Assembly (NCBI RefSeq): GCF_038066635.1
Contig: NZ_JBBUTI010000011.1
Span: forward strand, 92,977-156,976
Length of the DNA: 64,000 nucleotides
Source: Ideonella margarita
Lineage (GTDB): Bacteria; Pseudomonadota; Gammaproteobacteria; Burkholderiales; Burkholderiaceae_C
Direction of reading: 5' to 3'
The position numbers were made by a program, and so were the translations under genes. The notes under the pieces are model-generated. The model ran no database searches. It saw only the letters and a program-made list of their open reading frames with translations, and was not told the origin of the DNA. The first letter of the stretch is position 1. Each line of letters opens with the position of its first letter. This document shows positions 1-8,880 of this stretch, one piece after another.

Positions 1-57
1 TCCGGAGGCTGATCAACCAGCCGCCGCCCTGCCCCACCAAACCCCAGATCGCCCACG

Positions 58-1002
58 ATGCGCCCCGCCCTGCTGCAAACCGGCCCCTTGATTCCCGCGC
101 TCGAAGACCGTCTCGCGGAGCGGTTCGAGGTCACGCATCTGAAGGCCCAGGGAGACCCCATCGATTACCTGCGCAGGGAGGGCCAGCGCTTTGTCGCCAT
201 TGCCAGTTCGGCCGCCATCGGCTTTGAGGCCGCCCTGCTGCCGCACCTGCCCGCACTGCAGGTGGTGAGCCACTTCGGCGTCGGGCTGGACCGCCTGCCG
301 GTCGGCGAACTCAAGGCCCGCGGGGTGGCGGTGTCCAGCACCTCCGGCGTGCTGGACCAATGTGTGGCGGATGCTGCCTGGGCCTTGCTGCTGGCCACGG
401 CCCGGCGCGTCACCCAAGCCGATCAGTACGTGCGCAGCGGCGAGTGGGCCCGGAACGGCTTGAACCGCTTTGCCCTGGGCCGGCGCGTGAGTGGCGCCCG
501 GCTGGGCGTGGTGGGCATGGGGCACATCGGCCAGGCGATCGCCCGCCGCGCGGACGGCTTCGACATGCACGTGGCGTACCACACCCGGAACGCCGTGGCG
601 GGCTGCCGCTGGCCCCATGTGCCGGTGCTGACCGACCTCGCCAGGCAAAGCGATTTCCTCGTGGTCATCACCGCGGGTGGGCCGGCCACGCGCCACCTGA
701 TCAACGCCGACGTGCTGGCCGCCCTGGGGACGCGCGGCTTTCTGGTGAACGTGTCGCGTGGCAGCGTGGTGGATGAAGCCTCGCTGCTGGCCGCGCTGCA
801 CAGCGGCGGCATCGCCGGTGCCGGGCTGGACGTGTTCGAGCAGGAGCCGGCGATCAATGAGGCCTGGCGCACCGCCCCCAACACCGTGTTGATGCCGCAT
901 GCGGCCAGCGCCACCGAAGAGACCCGGCAGGCCATGGCCGATCTGGTGGTGGACAACCTCGACAGCTTCTTCGCCACTGGGGGCCTGCTGACGCCGCTGT
1001 GA
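58..1002 (+). CDS. D-isomer-specific 2-hydroxyacid dehydrogenase (GhrB-like)
   Basis: NAD(P)-dependent oxidoreductase interconverting 2-oxoacids and D-2-hydroxyacids; the closest general type is hydroxypyruvate/glyoxylate reductase, and the true substrate is not visible. The 314-aa length is normal for the family. The Rossmann motif reads GVVGMGHIGQA, and the catalytic Arg-Glu-His set appears as NVSRGSVVDE, the Glu of DVFEQEP, and MPHAASAT. The regulator starts 81 nt downstream on the same strand, so the gene may belong to the sugar-acid locus and handle a C2/C3 hydroxyacid, which is inference. The first bases of the window (tcc gga ggc tga) could be the end of another gene, but that cannot be supported. 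Confidence 0.9.
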   Translation: MRPALLQTGPLIPALEDRLAERFEVTHLKAQGDPIDYLRREGQRFVAIASSAAIGFEAALLPHLPALQVVSHFGVGLDRLPVGELKARGVAVSSTSGVLDQCVADAAWALLLATARRVTQADQYVRSGEWARNGLNRFALGRRVSGARLGVVGMGHIGQAIARRADGFDMHVAYHTRNAVAGCRWPHVPVLTDLARQSDFLVVITAGGPATRHLINADVLAALGTRGFLVNVSRGSVVDEASLLAALHSGGIAGAGLDVFEQEPAINEAWRTAPNTVLMPHAASATEETRQAMADLVVDNLDSFFATGGLLTPL

Positions 1003-1083
1003 ATGGCGCGGCGTGGCCAAGAGCGCTTTCAGATCCCGGACAATAGCCCCCACCTCCTTCCTTCATCGCCTGCGCACCCACCC

Positions 1084-1842
1084 ATGTCCGAGCTCACCCT
1101 GCCCCGTCGCCGTTCCCGTACCCTGGCGCAGGAATTGGTGGCCGCCCTGGAAGTTCGGATTCAGGACGGTCGTCTTCCGCCGGGCGAAAAGCTGCCCACC
1201 GAAGCGGCCGTGATGGCCGAGTACGGGGTCAGCCGCACCGTCGTGCGCGAGGCCATCTCGCGCCTGCAGGCGGCCGGGCTGGTGAGCACCCGGCACGGTG
1301 TGGGCACCTTCGTGGCCGAGCGCACGGAGGAGCCCGGCTTTCGCATCCGCCCCGCGCAGATGGGCACGCTGCAGGAGGTGATCGCGGTGCTGGAGTTGCG
1401 CATCGGCCTGGAAACCGAGGCCGCCGCGCTGGCCGCCCAACGCCGCACCGAAGCGCAATTGCTGGCGATGCGCCAGGCGCTGGACCAGCTGGCCGAGGCG
1501 ATCGAGCATGGTGAAGACGCCGTGGCCGCCGACTTCCAGTTCCACCTCGAGATTGCCCGCGCCACGCAGAACGACCACTACGTGCAGTTCATGAACGCGC
1601 TGGGCAAGCAACTCATCCCGCGCGCCCGGCTGGACGATGAATCTGACGAAGCGCGCACCCAGCGCCAGGTGTTTTTGCGCCGGGTGAATGCCGAGCACGA
1701 AAGCATCCTGGACGCCCTCACCGCCGGTGACCCCGACGCTGCCCGCGCGGCCATGCGCACCCACCTGGGCAACAGCCGCGAACGCCGTCGCCGCAGCCAG
1801 GTCACCGCCAGCGCCACCCCGGCCACCGACGCACGCGGCTGA
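1084..1842 (+). CDS. FadR/GntR-family transcriptional regulator of the glucarate locus
   Basis: DNA-binding repressor or activator of the GntR superfamily, FadR (FCD) subfamily. An N-terminal winged helix (about residues 10-80, with SRTVVREAISRLQAAGLV and the wing RHGVGTFV) precedes an all-helical effector domain that usually binds a small organic acid. The ATG at 1084 is chosen because MSELTLPRRRSRTLAQELV aligns with the family N terminus; an upstream in-frame ATG at 1003 would add 27 atypical residues. It lies just ahead of kdgD and gudD in the same direction, so it probably senses glucarate or a pathway intermediate (inference). Confidence 0.88.
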   Translation: MSELTLPRRRSRTLAQELVAALEVRIQDGRLPPGEKLPTEAAVMAEYGVSRTVVREAISRLQAAGLVSTRHGVGTFVAERTEEPGFRIRPAQMGTLQEVIAVLELRIGLETEAAALAAQRRTEAQLLAMRQALDQLAEAIEHGEDAVAADFQFHLEIARATQNDHYVQFMNALGKQLIPRARLDDESDEARTQRQVFLRRVNAEHESILDALTAGDPDAARAAMRTHLGNSRERRRRSQVTASATPATDARG

Positions 1843-1858
1843 ACCCGAAAGCCTGAAA

Positions 1859-1877
1859 CCTCAGGCAAACCCTGAGG
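1859..1877 (+). other. hairpin between regulator and kdgD
   Basis: Perfect 7-bp inverted repeat CCTCAGG / CCTGAGG with a 5-nt loop, starting 17 bases after the regulator stop. No T tract follows, so it is at best a weak terminator or an mRNA processing/stability element. Confidence 0.35.
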
Positions 1878-1909
1878 AAATGTAATTAGGATCTCTTGGT
1901 TGTATGTTG

Positions 1910-1921
1910 TACGATGACGTA
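1910..1921. promoter_or_regulatory. candidate GntR-type operator upstream of kdgD
   Basis: Inverted repeat TACG-ATGA-CGTA inside the AT-rich stretch that precedes kdgD, overlapping the likely promoter region. GntR/FadR operators are typically short inverted repeats with GT/AC cores. The kdgD ribosome-binding site (ggag at 1931-1934) follows. Motif recognition by eye only. Confidence 0.3.
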
Positions 1922-1940
1922 TCACTTAACGGAGATCGCC

Positions 1941-2852
1941 ATGTCGCCCCAAGAACTCAAACAAGTCCTCGAATCCGGTCTGCTGTCGTTCCCGCTGACC
2001 GACTTCGACGCGCAGCTGAACTTCGAGCCCAAGGGCTACGCCGAGCGCCTGGAATGGCTGCAGCCCTACGGCGCATCGGCCTTGTTCGCCGCCGGCGGCA
2101 CGGGTGAGTTCTTCTCGCTGGAGCCGGGCGAGTACAGCGACGTGATCCGCGTGGCGCTCGACACCTGCCGCGGCCGCACGCCCATCCTGGCCGGTGCCGG
2201 TGGCGCCACCCGCGTGGCCATCCAATACGCCCAAGAGGCCGAGCGCCTGGGCGCCCAGGGCATCCTGCTGCTGCCGCACTACCTGACCGAAGCCAGCCAG
2301 GAAGGCCTGATCGCCCACGTGCAGGCCGTCTGCCGCAGCGTCAAGTTCGGTGTGGTGGTCTACAACCGCGGCGCCTGCCGCCTCACGCCCGCCAGCCTGC
2401 AAGTGCTGGCCGACACCTGCCCCAACCTGATCGGCTTCAAGGACGGCTTCGGCGACATCGAGAAGTTCGTCGCCATCCGCCAGACGCTGGGTGAACGCTT
2501 CGCCTACCTGGGTGGCCTGCCGACCGCCGAGTTGTTTGCCGGCGCCTACAAGGCGATGGGCTGCCCGGTGTATTCCTCGGCCGTCTTCAACTTCATCCCG
2601 AAGACCGCGATGGACTTCTACAACGCCCATGCCGCTGGCGACACCGCCACCTGCGACCGCCTGATCCGCGACTTCTTCCTGCCCTACATCGCGCTGCGCA
2701 ACAAGGGTGAAGGTTATGCCGTGTCCATCGTGAAGGCGGGTGCCGCCATCGCGGGTCACTCGGCCGGCCCGGTGCGCCCGCCGCTGAGCGATCTGCATCA
2801 CGCCGAGGTGGAAGAGTTGCGTGCCTTGATGGCCCCGCTCGGCGCGCAATAA
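1941..2852 (+). CDS. kdgD: 5-dehydro-4-deoxyglucarate dehydratase (KdgD)
   Basis: Converts 5-keto-4-deoxy-D-glucarate to 2-oxoglutarate semialdehyde, with loss of water and CO2 (EC 4.2.1.41). The 303-aa protein is a DHDPS/NAL-family TIM barrel. The Schiff-base lysine is K167 in NLIGFKDGFGD, the partner tyrosine is Y141 in VVVYNRG, and the substrate loop is AAGGTGEFFSL. The ATG at 1941 is preceded by ggagatcgcc; an in-frame ATG 45 nt upstream gives a non-homologous leader. It sits between the regulator and a Bug receptor and acts directly after GudD in the same locus. Confidence 0.95.
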   Translation: MSPQELKQVLESGLLSFPLTDFDAQLNFEPKGYAERLEWLQPYGASALFAAGGTGEFFSLEPGEYSDVIRVALDTCRGRTPILAGAGGATRVAIQYAQEAERLGAQGILLLPHYLTEASQEGLIAHVQAVCRSVKFGVVVYNRGACRLTPASLQVLADTCPNLIGFKDGFGDIEKFVAIRQTLGERFAYLGGLPTAELFAGAYKAMGCPVYSSAVFNFIPKTAMDFYNAHAAGDTATCDRLIRDFFLPYIALRNKGEGYAVSIVKAGAAIAGHSAGPVRPPLSDLHHAEVEELRALMAPLGAQ

Positions 2853-2894
2853 GCGCTGCCTGCATCGCACTCACAACCAGACGGAGACAACCCC

Positions 2895-3854
2895 ATGAAG
2901 CGCTTGCTCGCAGCCCTCGGTTTCAGCCTGTTGGCCACAGTGGCCGCGGCCCAGGCCTGGCCCGCCAAACCCGTGACCCTGGTCGTGCCCTTCCCGCCGG
3001 GGGGCTCCACCGACACGGTGGCGCGCACCGTGGCCACCAAGCTGCAGGAGCGGCTGGGGCAGACCTTCATCGTCGAGAACAAGGCCGGCGCCACGGGCAC
3101 CATCGGTGCGACGCAGGTCAAGCGTTCACCGGCCGATGGCCATACCTTCATGGTCACGTCGCTGGGGCCGCTGGTGGTGGCGCCGCATCTGCTCAAAAAC
3201 GTGGCCTACGACGCCAGCAAAGACTTCGATCTGATGTCGGTGCTGGTGCAGGCGCCGAACGTGCTGGTGGTGCCCGCCACCTCACCGCTCAAGAGCGTGG
3301 CCGAGGTCATCGCGCAGATGAAAGCGACGCCCGACAAGATGAGCTTCGCCTCGTCGGGCAACGGCTCGTCCGACCACCTCACCATCGAGTTGTTCTGGCT
3401 GCAGACCGCCACCAGCGGGCTGCACATTCCGTACAAGGGCGGCGCCCCGGCGATTTCCGATCTGCTGGGCGGCCAGGTGGAAGCCTCGTTCCAGAACGTG
3501 AATGCGGTGCTGCAGCACATCAACGCGGGCAAGCTGAAGGCCCTGGCCGTGACCGGCGACAAGCGCTCTGCCGTGCTGCCCGCCGTGCCCACCCTGGCCG
3601 AGGCCGGCGTGAAGGGCGTGGACGTGTATTCCTGGCAAGCCATCGTGGCGCCCAAGGGCCTGCCGGCCGATGTGCGCAGCCGCATGGGCGAAGCACTGAC
3701 GGCCGCGCTGGCGGATGCCAAGGTCCGCCAGCAGTTCACCGCGGTGGGCCTGGAAATCGTGGGCAACACGCCTGAACAATTCACCACCTTCCAGGCGCGC
3801 GAAAACGCCCGCTGGAAGCAACTCATCGAGACCCGCAAGATCACCGCGGACTGA
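2895..3854 (+). CDS. Bug-family periplasmic solute-binding receptor (TctC-like), copy 1
   Basis: Periplasmic substrate-binding component of a tripartite tricarboxylate (TTT) transporter. A Sec signal peptide (MKRLLAALGFSLLATVAAAQ) leads into WPAKPVTLVVPFPPGGSTDTVAR, the standard Bug N-terminal strand and glycine-rich carboxylate loop. The 319-aa length is normal. It lies between kdgD and gudD, so glucarate or a related aldarate is the probable ligand (inference). No tctA or tctB membrane genes lie in the window, so the receptor must use a permease encoded elsewhere or act as an orphan. Confidence 0.92.
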   Translation: MKRLLAALGFSLLATVAAAQAWPAKPVTLVVPFPPGGSTDTVARTVATKLQERLGQTFIVENKAGATGTIGATQVKRSPADGHTFMVTSLGPLVVAPHLLKNVAYDASKDFDLMSVLVQAPNVLVVPATSPLKSVAEVIAQMKATPDKMSFASSGNGSSDHLTIELFWLQTATSGLHIPYKGGAPAISDLLGGQVEASFQNVNAVLQHINAGKLKALAVTGDKRSAVLPAVPTLAEAGVKGVDVYSWQAIVAPKGLPADVRSRMGEALTAALADAKVRQQFTAVGLEIVGNTPEQFTTFQARENARWKQLIETRKITAD

Positions 3855-3862
3855 CAGCACCC

Positions 3863-5203
3863 ATGGTACACGACACCCCCCGCATCACAGCCCTGCGCGT
3901 CATCCCGGTGGCCGGGCGCGACGGCATGCTGCTGAACCTCTCGGGCGCCCACGCGCCGTTTTTCACCCGCAACCTGCTGATCCTCACCGACAGCGCGGGC
4001 CGCACCGGCGTGGGCGAAGTGCCCGGCGGCGAGAAGATCCGCCAGACCCTGGAAGACGCCAGCGCCCATGTGGTGGGCCAGTACGTGGGCCACCACCTGA
4101 ACGTATTGCAGAACGTGCAGAAGGCCTTCGCTGACCGCGACAGCGGCGGCCGGGGCCTGCAGACGTTCGACTTGCGCATCACCATCCATGCGGTGGCCGC
4201 CATTGAATCGGCCATGCTCGACCTGCTCGGCCAGCACCTGGGCCTGCCGGTGTGCGACCTGCTCGGCGAAGGCCGGCAGCGCGACAGCGTCGAGATGCTG
4301 GGCTACCTGTTTTTTGTGGGCGACCGCTCGAAGACCGACCTGCCCTACGCCAGCCCCGCCGATGAAGCGGACGACGCTGACGACTGGTGCCGGCTGCGCC
4401 ACGAAGCCGCGATGACGCCCGACGCCGTGGTGCGCCTGGCCGAAGCCGCCCGCGCCCGCTACGGCTTCAACGATTTCAAGCTCAAGGGCGGCGTGCTGGC
4501 CGGTGATGCCGAAGTGGACGCCGTGGTGGCCCTGCATGAGCGCTTCCCCGATGCCCGCGTCACGCTCGACCCCAACGGCGGCTGGCTGCTGAAAGACGCC
4601 ATCCGCCTGGGCCAGCGCATGCGCGGCGTGGTGGCTTATGCCGAAGACCCGTGCGGCGCCGAAGGCGGGTTTTCCGGCCGCGAGGTGATGGCCGAATTCC
4701 GGCGCGCCACCGGCCTGCCCACGGCCACCAACATGATCGCCACCGACTGGCGCCAGTTCGTGCATGCGCTCAGCCTGCAGAGCGTCGACATTCCCTTGGC
4801 AGATCCGCACTTCTGGACCATGGCCGGCAGCGTGCGCGTGGCGCAAACCTGCCGCGACTGGGGCCTGACCTGGGGCTCGCATTCGAACAACCACTTCGAT
4901 GTGTCGCTGGGCATGTTCACCCATGTCGGCGCGGCTGCGCCGGGCAAGGTGACGGCGATCGACACCCACTGGATCTGGCAGGACGGCCAGCGCCTGACCA
5001 AGGATCCGCTGCAGATCATCGACGGCCATGTGCACGTGCCCAGTCGGCCGGGCCTGGGCGTCGAGCTCGACATGGTCGAGGTGGAGAAGGCCCACCAGCT
5101 GTACCTGCAGCACGGCCTGGGCGCGCGCGACGACGCCATGGCCATGCAATTCCTGATTCCCGGCTGGCAGTTCGACAACAAGCGCCCTTGCCTGGTGCGT
5201 TGA
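3863..5203 (+). CDS. gudD: glucarate dehydratase (enolase superfamily)
   Basis: Dehydrates D-glucarate (and usually L-idarate) to 5-keto-4-deoxyglucarate. The 446-aa length matches the family. Catalytic lysines K206 and K208 are in FNDFKLKGG, Mg ligands are D236 (TLDPNGGW), E261 (AYAEDPCG) and N290 (PTATNMIA), and the catalytic His is H340 in WGSHSNNHF; this positional pattern is that of GudD. The conserved C terminus (IPGWQFDNKRPCLVR) is intact. The gene starts 8 nt after the first Bug receptor, indicating one transcript. Confidence 0.95.
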   Translation: MVHDTPRITALRVIPVAGRDGMLLNLSGAHAPFFTRNLLILTDSAGRTGVGEVPGGEKIRQTLEDASAHVVGQYVGHHLNVLQNVQKAFADRDSGGRGLQTFDLRITIHAVAAIESAMLDLLGQHLGLPVCDLLGEGRQRDSVEMLGYLFFVGDRSKTDLPYASPADEADDADDWCRLRHEAAMTPDAVVRLAEAARARYGFNDFKLKGGVLAGDAEVDAVVALHERFPDARVTLDPNGGWLLKDAIRLGQRMRGVVAYAEDPCGAEGGFSGREVMAEFRRATGLPTATNMIATDWRQFVHALSLQSVDIPLADPHFWTMAGSVRVAQTCRDWGLTWGSHSNNHFDVSLGMFTHVGAAAPGKVTAIDTHWIWQDGQRLTKDPLQIIDGHVHVPSRPGLGVELDMVEVEKAHQLYLQHGLGARDDAMAMQFLIPGWQFDNKRPCLVR

Positions 5204-5237
5204 ACCCCGCCTTCACAGACCGAGCTCACCCCATCCC

Positions 5238-6725
5238 ATGACACAAGTTCTGAACGCCATCAACGCACGCACCGGCGACGTGCTGGGTCACGTCGACGCC
5301 ACCACCCCGGAAGCACTCGACGCCCACTGCCGTGCAGCCGCACACGCCTTTGCCGACTGGCAAACCACCACCGGCGAGACCCGCGCCAAGCTGCTGCGCG
5401 CGCTGGCCGCCGGCCTGGAAGCCGAGCGTGAGGTGCTGGTGCCGCTGGCCGACCAGGAAACGGCGCTGGGTGCCGGCCGCCTGAACGGTGAGCTGGACCG
5501 CACGGCCTTTCAGCTGCGCCGCTTTGCCGACATCGCCGAGCGCGGTGAGAGCTTCGCTCGGGTCGACGACCCCGCCGTGGCCGGCCCGCCACCCGCCGGG
5601 CACCCGGCCATGCAGCGCTGGAGCCTGCCGCTGGGCCCGGTGGCCATGTTCAGCGCCAGCAACTTCCCGTTTGCGTTCTCGGTGCTGGGCGGCGACACCG
5701 CCTCGGCGCTGGCCGCCGGTTGCCCCGTGGTGATCAAGGCGCACAGCGGCCACCTGCTGCTGTCTGCGGCCGTGTTCGCGCTGTGCCAACGCGTGCTGAA
5801 GGCCGAAGGCCTGCCCGCCGGGTTGATCGGCATGGTGCAAGGCGGCGGCCGTGATGTGGGTGTGCGCCTGGTGCGCCATCCGGCCATCGCCGCAGGTGCC
5901 TTCACCGGCTCCACCCAGGGCGGCGCGGCACTGGCGGCTGAAGCGGCTGCGCGGCCCCGGCCGATTCCGTTCTTCGGCGAACTGGGCTCGGTCAACCCGG
6001 TGGTGGCCACGCCGGCGGAATTGGCGGCCAACGGCGCTGCCCTGGCCACGACGCTGGCCGGCTCCATCGCGCTGGGCTGCGGACAGTTCTGCACCAACCC
6101 GGGCGTGATCGTGCTGATCGATGGCGACGGCGGCCGAGCGATCAACGACAGCTTTGTCGAGCAGTTGCGCACGGCGCTGGCCACCCAGCAGCCGCACGCC
6201 ATGCTCACCCGCGCGATGCGCGGCGCGTTTGAGGCCGGCGTGGGCCACTGGGCAGAAGCTGGCGCCACGCTCTTGCTGAGCGAGCCCGCCGCTGCCGACC
6301 AGCCACCGCGCCCGGTGCTGGCGCAAACCAGCGCGCAGGCCTTCGTGGCCACGCCCGCCCTGCGCGAAGAAGTGTTCGGCCCGAGCAGCCTGGTGGTGCG
6401 CGCCGCCGATGTGAGCGAAGCGCTGCAAGTGCTGCAGGCCGTGGGCGGCTCACTCACGGTGACGCTGTGGGGCACCCATACCGACACCGCTGACCACCGC
6501 GCCCTGGTGCGCGGCGCCATGGCCATCGCCGGCCGCGTGCTGTTCGCCGGTGTGCCCACCGGCGTGGCCGTGACGGCAGCCCAGCAACACGGCGGCCCGT
6601 GGCCCAGCAGCACCCGCCCGGAAAGCACCTCGGTGGGCGATGCCGCGCTGTCGCGCTTCCTGCGGCCGGTGTGCCTGCAAGACGCACCAGCCTGGCTGCT
6701 GCAGCGCGGCGGACGGCCGGTCTGA
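5238..6725 (+). CDS. 2-oxoglutarate semialdehyde dehydrogenase, NADP+-type ALDH
   Basis: Final step of the glucarate route: oxidises 2-oxoglutarate semialdehyde to 2-oxoglutarate. The 495-aa ALDH fold has the general base E248 in FFGELGSVNP and nucleophile C285 in GCGQFCTNPG; the GQFCTNPG signature is typical of the KGSADH (type II/III) group rather than general ALDHs. The N terminus (NARTGDVLG) also fits. It lies 34 nt after gudD. Substrate assignment rests on the family signature plus the neighbours. Confidence 0.92.
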   Translation: MTQVLNAINARTGDVLGHVDATTPEALDAHCRAAAHAFADWQTTTGETRAKLLRALAAGLEAEREVLVPLADQETALGAGRLNGELDRTAFQLRRFADIAERGESFARVDDPAVAGPPPAGHPAMQRWSLPLGPVAMFSASNFPFAFSVLGGDTASALAAGCPVVIKAHSGHLLLSAAVFALCQRVLKAEGLPAGLIGMVQGGGRDVGVRLVRHPAIAAGAFTGSTQGGAALAAEAAARPRPIPFFGELGSVNPVVATPAELAANGAALATTLAGSIALGCGQFCTNPGVIVLIDGDGGRAINDSFVEQLRTALATQQPHAMLTRAMRGAFEAGVGHWAEAGATLLLSEPAAADQPPRPVLAQTSAQAFVATPALREEVFGPSSLVVRAADVSEALQVLQAVGGSLTVTLWGTHTDTADHRALVRGAMAIAGRVLFAGVPTGVAVTAAQQHGGPWPSSTRPESTSVGDAALSRFLRPVCLQDAPAWLLQRGGRPV

Positions 6726-6772
6726 GCACAGGCTGAGCGCGGACAGATACACCACAACACACAGGAGACAGC

Positions 6773-7759
6773 ATGACCACCACACGCCGCCGATTTCTCG
6801 CCTGCACCGCCCTGACGGCAGGCACGGGCCTGTCGCTCAACGCCCTGGCCGTGGAGCAGGCCGCCCCGGCCTGGCCCACCAAGCCGATCCGCATCATCGT
6901 GCCTTACACGCCGGGTGGCTCCTCGGACATCATCGCCCGCGCCTTGGCAACGCCGTTGCAGCAGGCGCTGGGCCAGACCGTCATCGTCGAGAACAAGCCC
7001 GGCGCCAATGGCAATACCGGGGCAGACGCGGTGGCCAAGGCGAACGACGACCATACCCTGCTGCTGTGTGATGTGGGGGCGCTGGCCATCTCTGCGTCGG
7101 TCTACAAGCGCCTGCCGTTTGACCCCGCGAAAGACCTGCGCGGCGTGACGATGCTGGCCTACTCGCCGCACCTGCTGGTGGTGCACCCGTCGGTCAAGGC
7201 CAACAACCTCAAGGAGCTGGTGGCACTGTCCCAGCGCGAGCCGCTGAACTTCGCCGTCACCGCCATCGGCAGTGCACCGCACCTGGCCGGCGCAGCCGTC
7301 GAGCAGGCCACCGGCGCCAGCTGGCAGTACATCCCGTACAAAGGCGGCTCGCAATCGATTCAGGACACCATCGCCGGCCAGACGCAGGTCTTGATGAACG
7401 GCATGCTGGCCACCCTGCCCCATGTGCAGAGCGGCAAGCTAAAGGTGATCGGCGTGTCCAAATCAAGCCGGGTGCCGCTGCTGGCCCAGGTGCCCACCGT
7501 CGCCGAGCAAGGCGTGACCGGATTCGAGTCAGGCACCTGGCAAGGCCTGCTGGTGCCACGCAACTTTCCGGCTCCGGCGCTGCAGAAGTTGTCGGCCGAG
7601 CTGACCCGCATCATCCGCTCGCCCGAGGTGCGCGAACGGCTGGTGGCGCAAGGCGCCGAGGTCTACACCATGACGCCCCAGGAGTTCAGCGGCTTTTTCA
7701 GCCAGCAGCGCCAGACCTGGGCCAGCGTGGTGAAGAAGGGCAACATCAGCGCAGAGTGA
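6773..7759 (+). CDS. Bug-family periplasmic solute-binding receptor, copy 2 (Tat signal)
   Basis: Second TTT-type receptor, last gene of the glucarate locus. Unlike copy 1 it begins with a twin-arginine export signal (TTTRRRFLACTALTAG) ahead of a cleavage region near ALAVEQA. The mature start WPTKPIRIIVPYTPGGSSD carries the Bug ligand-binding loop. Length 328 aa. The two receptors are clearly divergent, so they probably bind different acids or serve different permeases. Confidence 0.9.
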   Translation: MTTTRRRFLACTALTAGTGLSLNALAVEQAAPAWPTKPIRIIVPYTPGGSSDIIARALATPLQQALGQTVIVENKPGANGNTGADAVAKANDDHTLLLCDVGALAISASVYKRLPFDPAKDLRGVTMLAYSPHLLVVHPSVKANNLKELVALSQREPLNFAVTAIGSAPHLAGAAVEQATGASWQYIPYKGGSQSIQDTIAGQTQVLMNGMLATLPHVQSGKLKVIGVSKSSRVPLLAQVPTVAEQGVTGFESGTWQGLLVPRNFPAPALQKLSAELTRIIRSPEVRERLVAQGAEVYTMTPQEFSGFFSQQRQTWASVVKKGNISAE

Positions 7760-7994
7760 GGCCCCAGGGCCCAGCTCAACCCGGCGCGCCTGTGCGCTGG
7801 CGAACAGCACCGCGCGCCTGGACGACAGAGACGCAAGGACACCGGGAAGCAGGCCACCAGCCTGCGCGCCTCGTCGGGTCGGTTCGATGGCGCACCCCGA
7901 TCACGGGCCGCGCCTGAAGGGCGGTGGCTGGAGGTGCAGGTGTTGTGGCGCTGAAGCGGCCGACGCAGAAGCGGACGCAGAAAAGGGCCGGACA
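7760..7994. other. intergenic region without recognisable gene
   Basis: About 235 bases between the second receptor and the tRNA terminator. Both strands hold short open frames, but none has a homologous-looking product or a plausible start, so nothing is called. Confidence 0.6.
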
Positions 7995-8028
7995 AAGAAA
8001 AACGGCCTGACGTTGCCGTCAGGCCGTT
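7995..8028 (-). terminator. Rho-independent terminator of tRNA-Lys
   Basis: Perfect 12-bp stem (AACGGCCTGACG with its complement, 4-nt loop, 8001-8028), followed on the minus strand by a run of T (tttcttt). It lies 20 nt beyond the 3' end of the tRNA. Confidence 0.88.
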
Positions 8029-8048
8029 GATCTTCAACACGATATGTT

Positions 8049-8124
8049 TGGTGGGCCCTGAGTGACTCGAACACTCGACCTACGGATTAAGAGTCCGCTG
8101 CTCTACCAACTGAGCTAAGAGCCC
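8049..8124 (-). tRNA. tRNA-Lys (CTT)
   Basis: 76-nt cloverleaf on the minus strand, with acceptor arm GGGCTCT/AGGGCCC, anticodon CTT in the loop GACTCTTAATC, T-loop GTTCGAGTC and an encoded CCA end. It is identical over its full length to the copy at 15942-16017. It has its own promoter and terminator. Confidence 0.97.
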
Positions 8125-8217
8125 TTCTTTTGGAAGGGAGTGCATTGCTGCACATCACCAAATTCTTTTTGAAAGCCGCGTGGTTATTTGCAAATCACGC
8201 GTCCCGTCAAGCCTTGC

Positions 8218-8247
8218 ATTCTAGGACAGATTCAGCAGCTTTGGCAA
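8218..8247 (-). promoter_or_regulatory. sigma-70 promoter of tRNA-Lys
   Basis: On the minus strand, TTGCCA (8242-8247), an 18-bp spacer and TAGAAT (8218-8223). It lies 93 nt before the tRNA 5' end, which implies a processed leader. Confidence 0.55.
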
Positions 8248-8283
8248 GCCCCCGCCGAATATTTCGTGTCGAACCGATCTGGC

Positions 8284-8880
8284 TCAGCGCGAGACCACCA
8301 CGCTGCCTGACAACAGCAGCTCGCTGAGCAAGGCCCGGCAATCGGCCACGGGCAAGCCGCTGGCCGCAGCGAGGCTGCGCACACCCATCGGACGCACGCT
8401 GAGCATGTTGACGACCCGCAGCATCGGCAGCCCGGGCGCAAGGGCGTCGTCCGGCGGCCAGGACGCCAGTGAAAAGCGGCGATGGCTTTCCGCCACCAAG
8501 GCCGCCACATGGCGCTGCTGTTGGTGGCGGTGAATCACCTCGGCCACCAACCTGAAGGTGGCGTACGACAGGGGCCGCAGCATCACCACCACGCCCGCCG
8601 TCGGCACCAGTTCGCCCGGGTCGAGCACCACCACCGGCAAGGCTTGGCGCTGTCTCCACCAGGAGCGTTGCCTGGCAGCCATGGGCGGCGACACCCGGAC
8701 ATCCACCGGCCCCTTGTCCACCAACTGCCAGCGGGCACCGTGGTCTTCAAACAGGTGGTGCACAAAAGTACCGAAGGTCCTGGCATCCGCGGCCGTCAAA
8801 CCTTCCAGTTGCACGCGCATGGGCGGCAGTGCCGGGCCGGGCCAGATGGCGGGCCCATCTCGCTCAATGGAATAGGTCAT
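8284..8880 (-). CDS. uncharacterised protein, last gene of heme-oxygenase/SDR operon
   Basis: A 198-aa protein of unknown family; no domain is recognised with confidence. There is no signal peptide or membrane segment. The first part (residues 15-115) is mixed alpha/beta-looking. The C-terminal 45 residues (PMGVRSLAAASGLPVADCRALL) read like a small helix-turn-helix or winged-helix fold, which is only a guess. The ATG at 8880 is preferred, although an upstream in-frame ATG at 8928 exists inside the SDR gene. It overlaps the SDR stop by 17 nt, so translation is probably coupled. Confidence 0.7.
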   Translation of the reverse strand: MTYSIERDGPAIWPGPALPPMRVQLEGLTAADARTFGTFVHHLFEDHGARWQLVDKGPVDVRVSPPMAARQRSWWRQRQALPVVVLDPGELVPTAGVVVMLRPLSYATFRLVAEVIHRHQQQRHVAALVAESHRRFSLASWPPDDALAPGLPMLRVVNMLSVRPMGVRSLAAASGLPVADCRALLSELLLSGSVVVSR

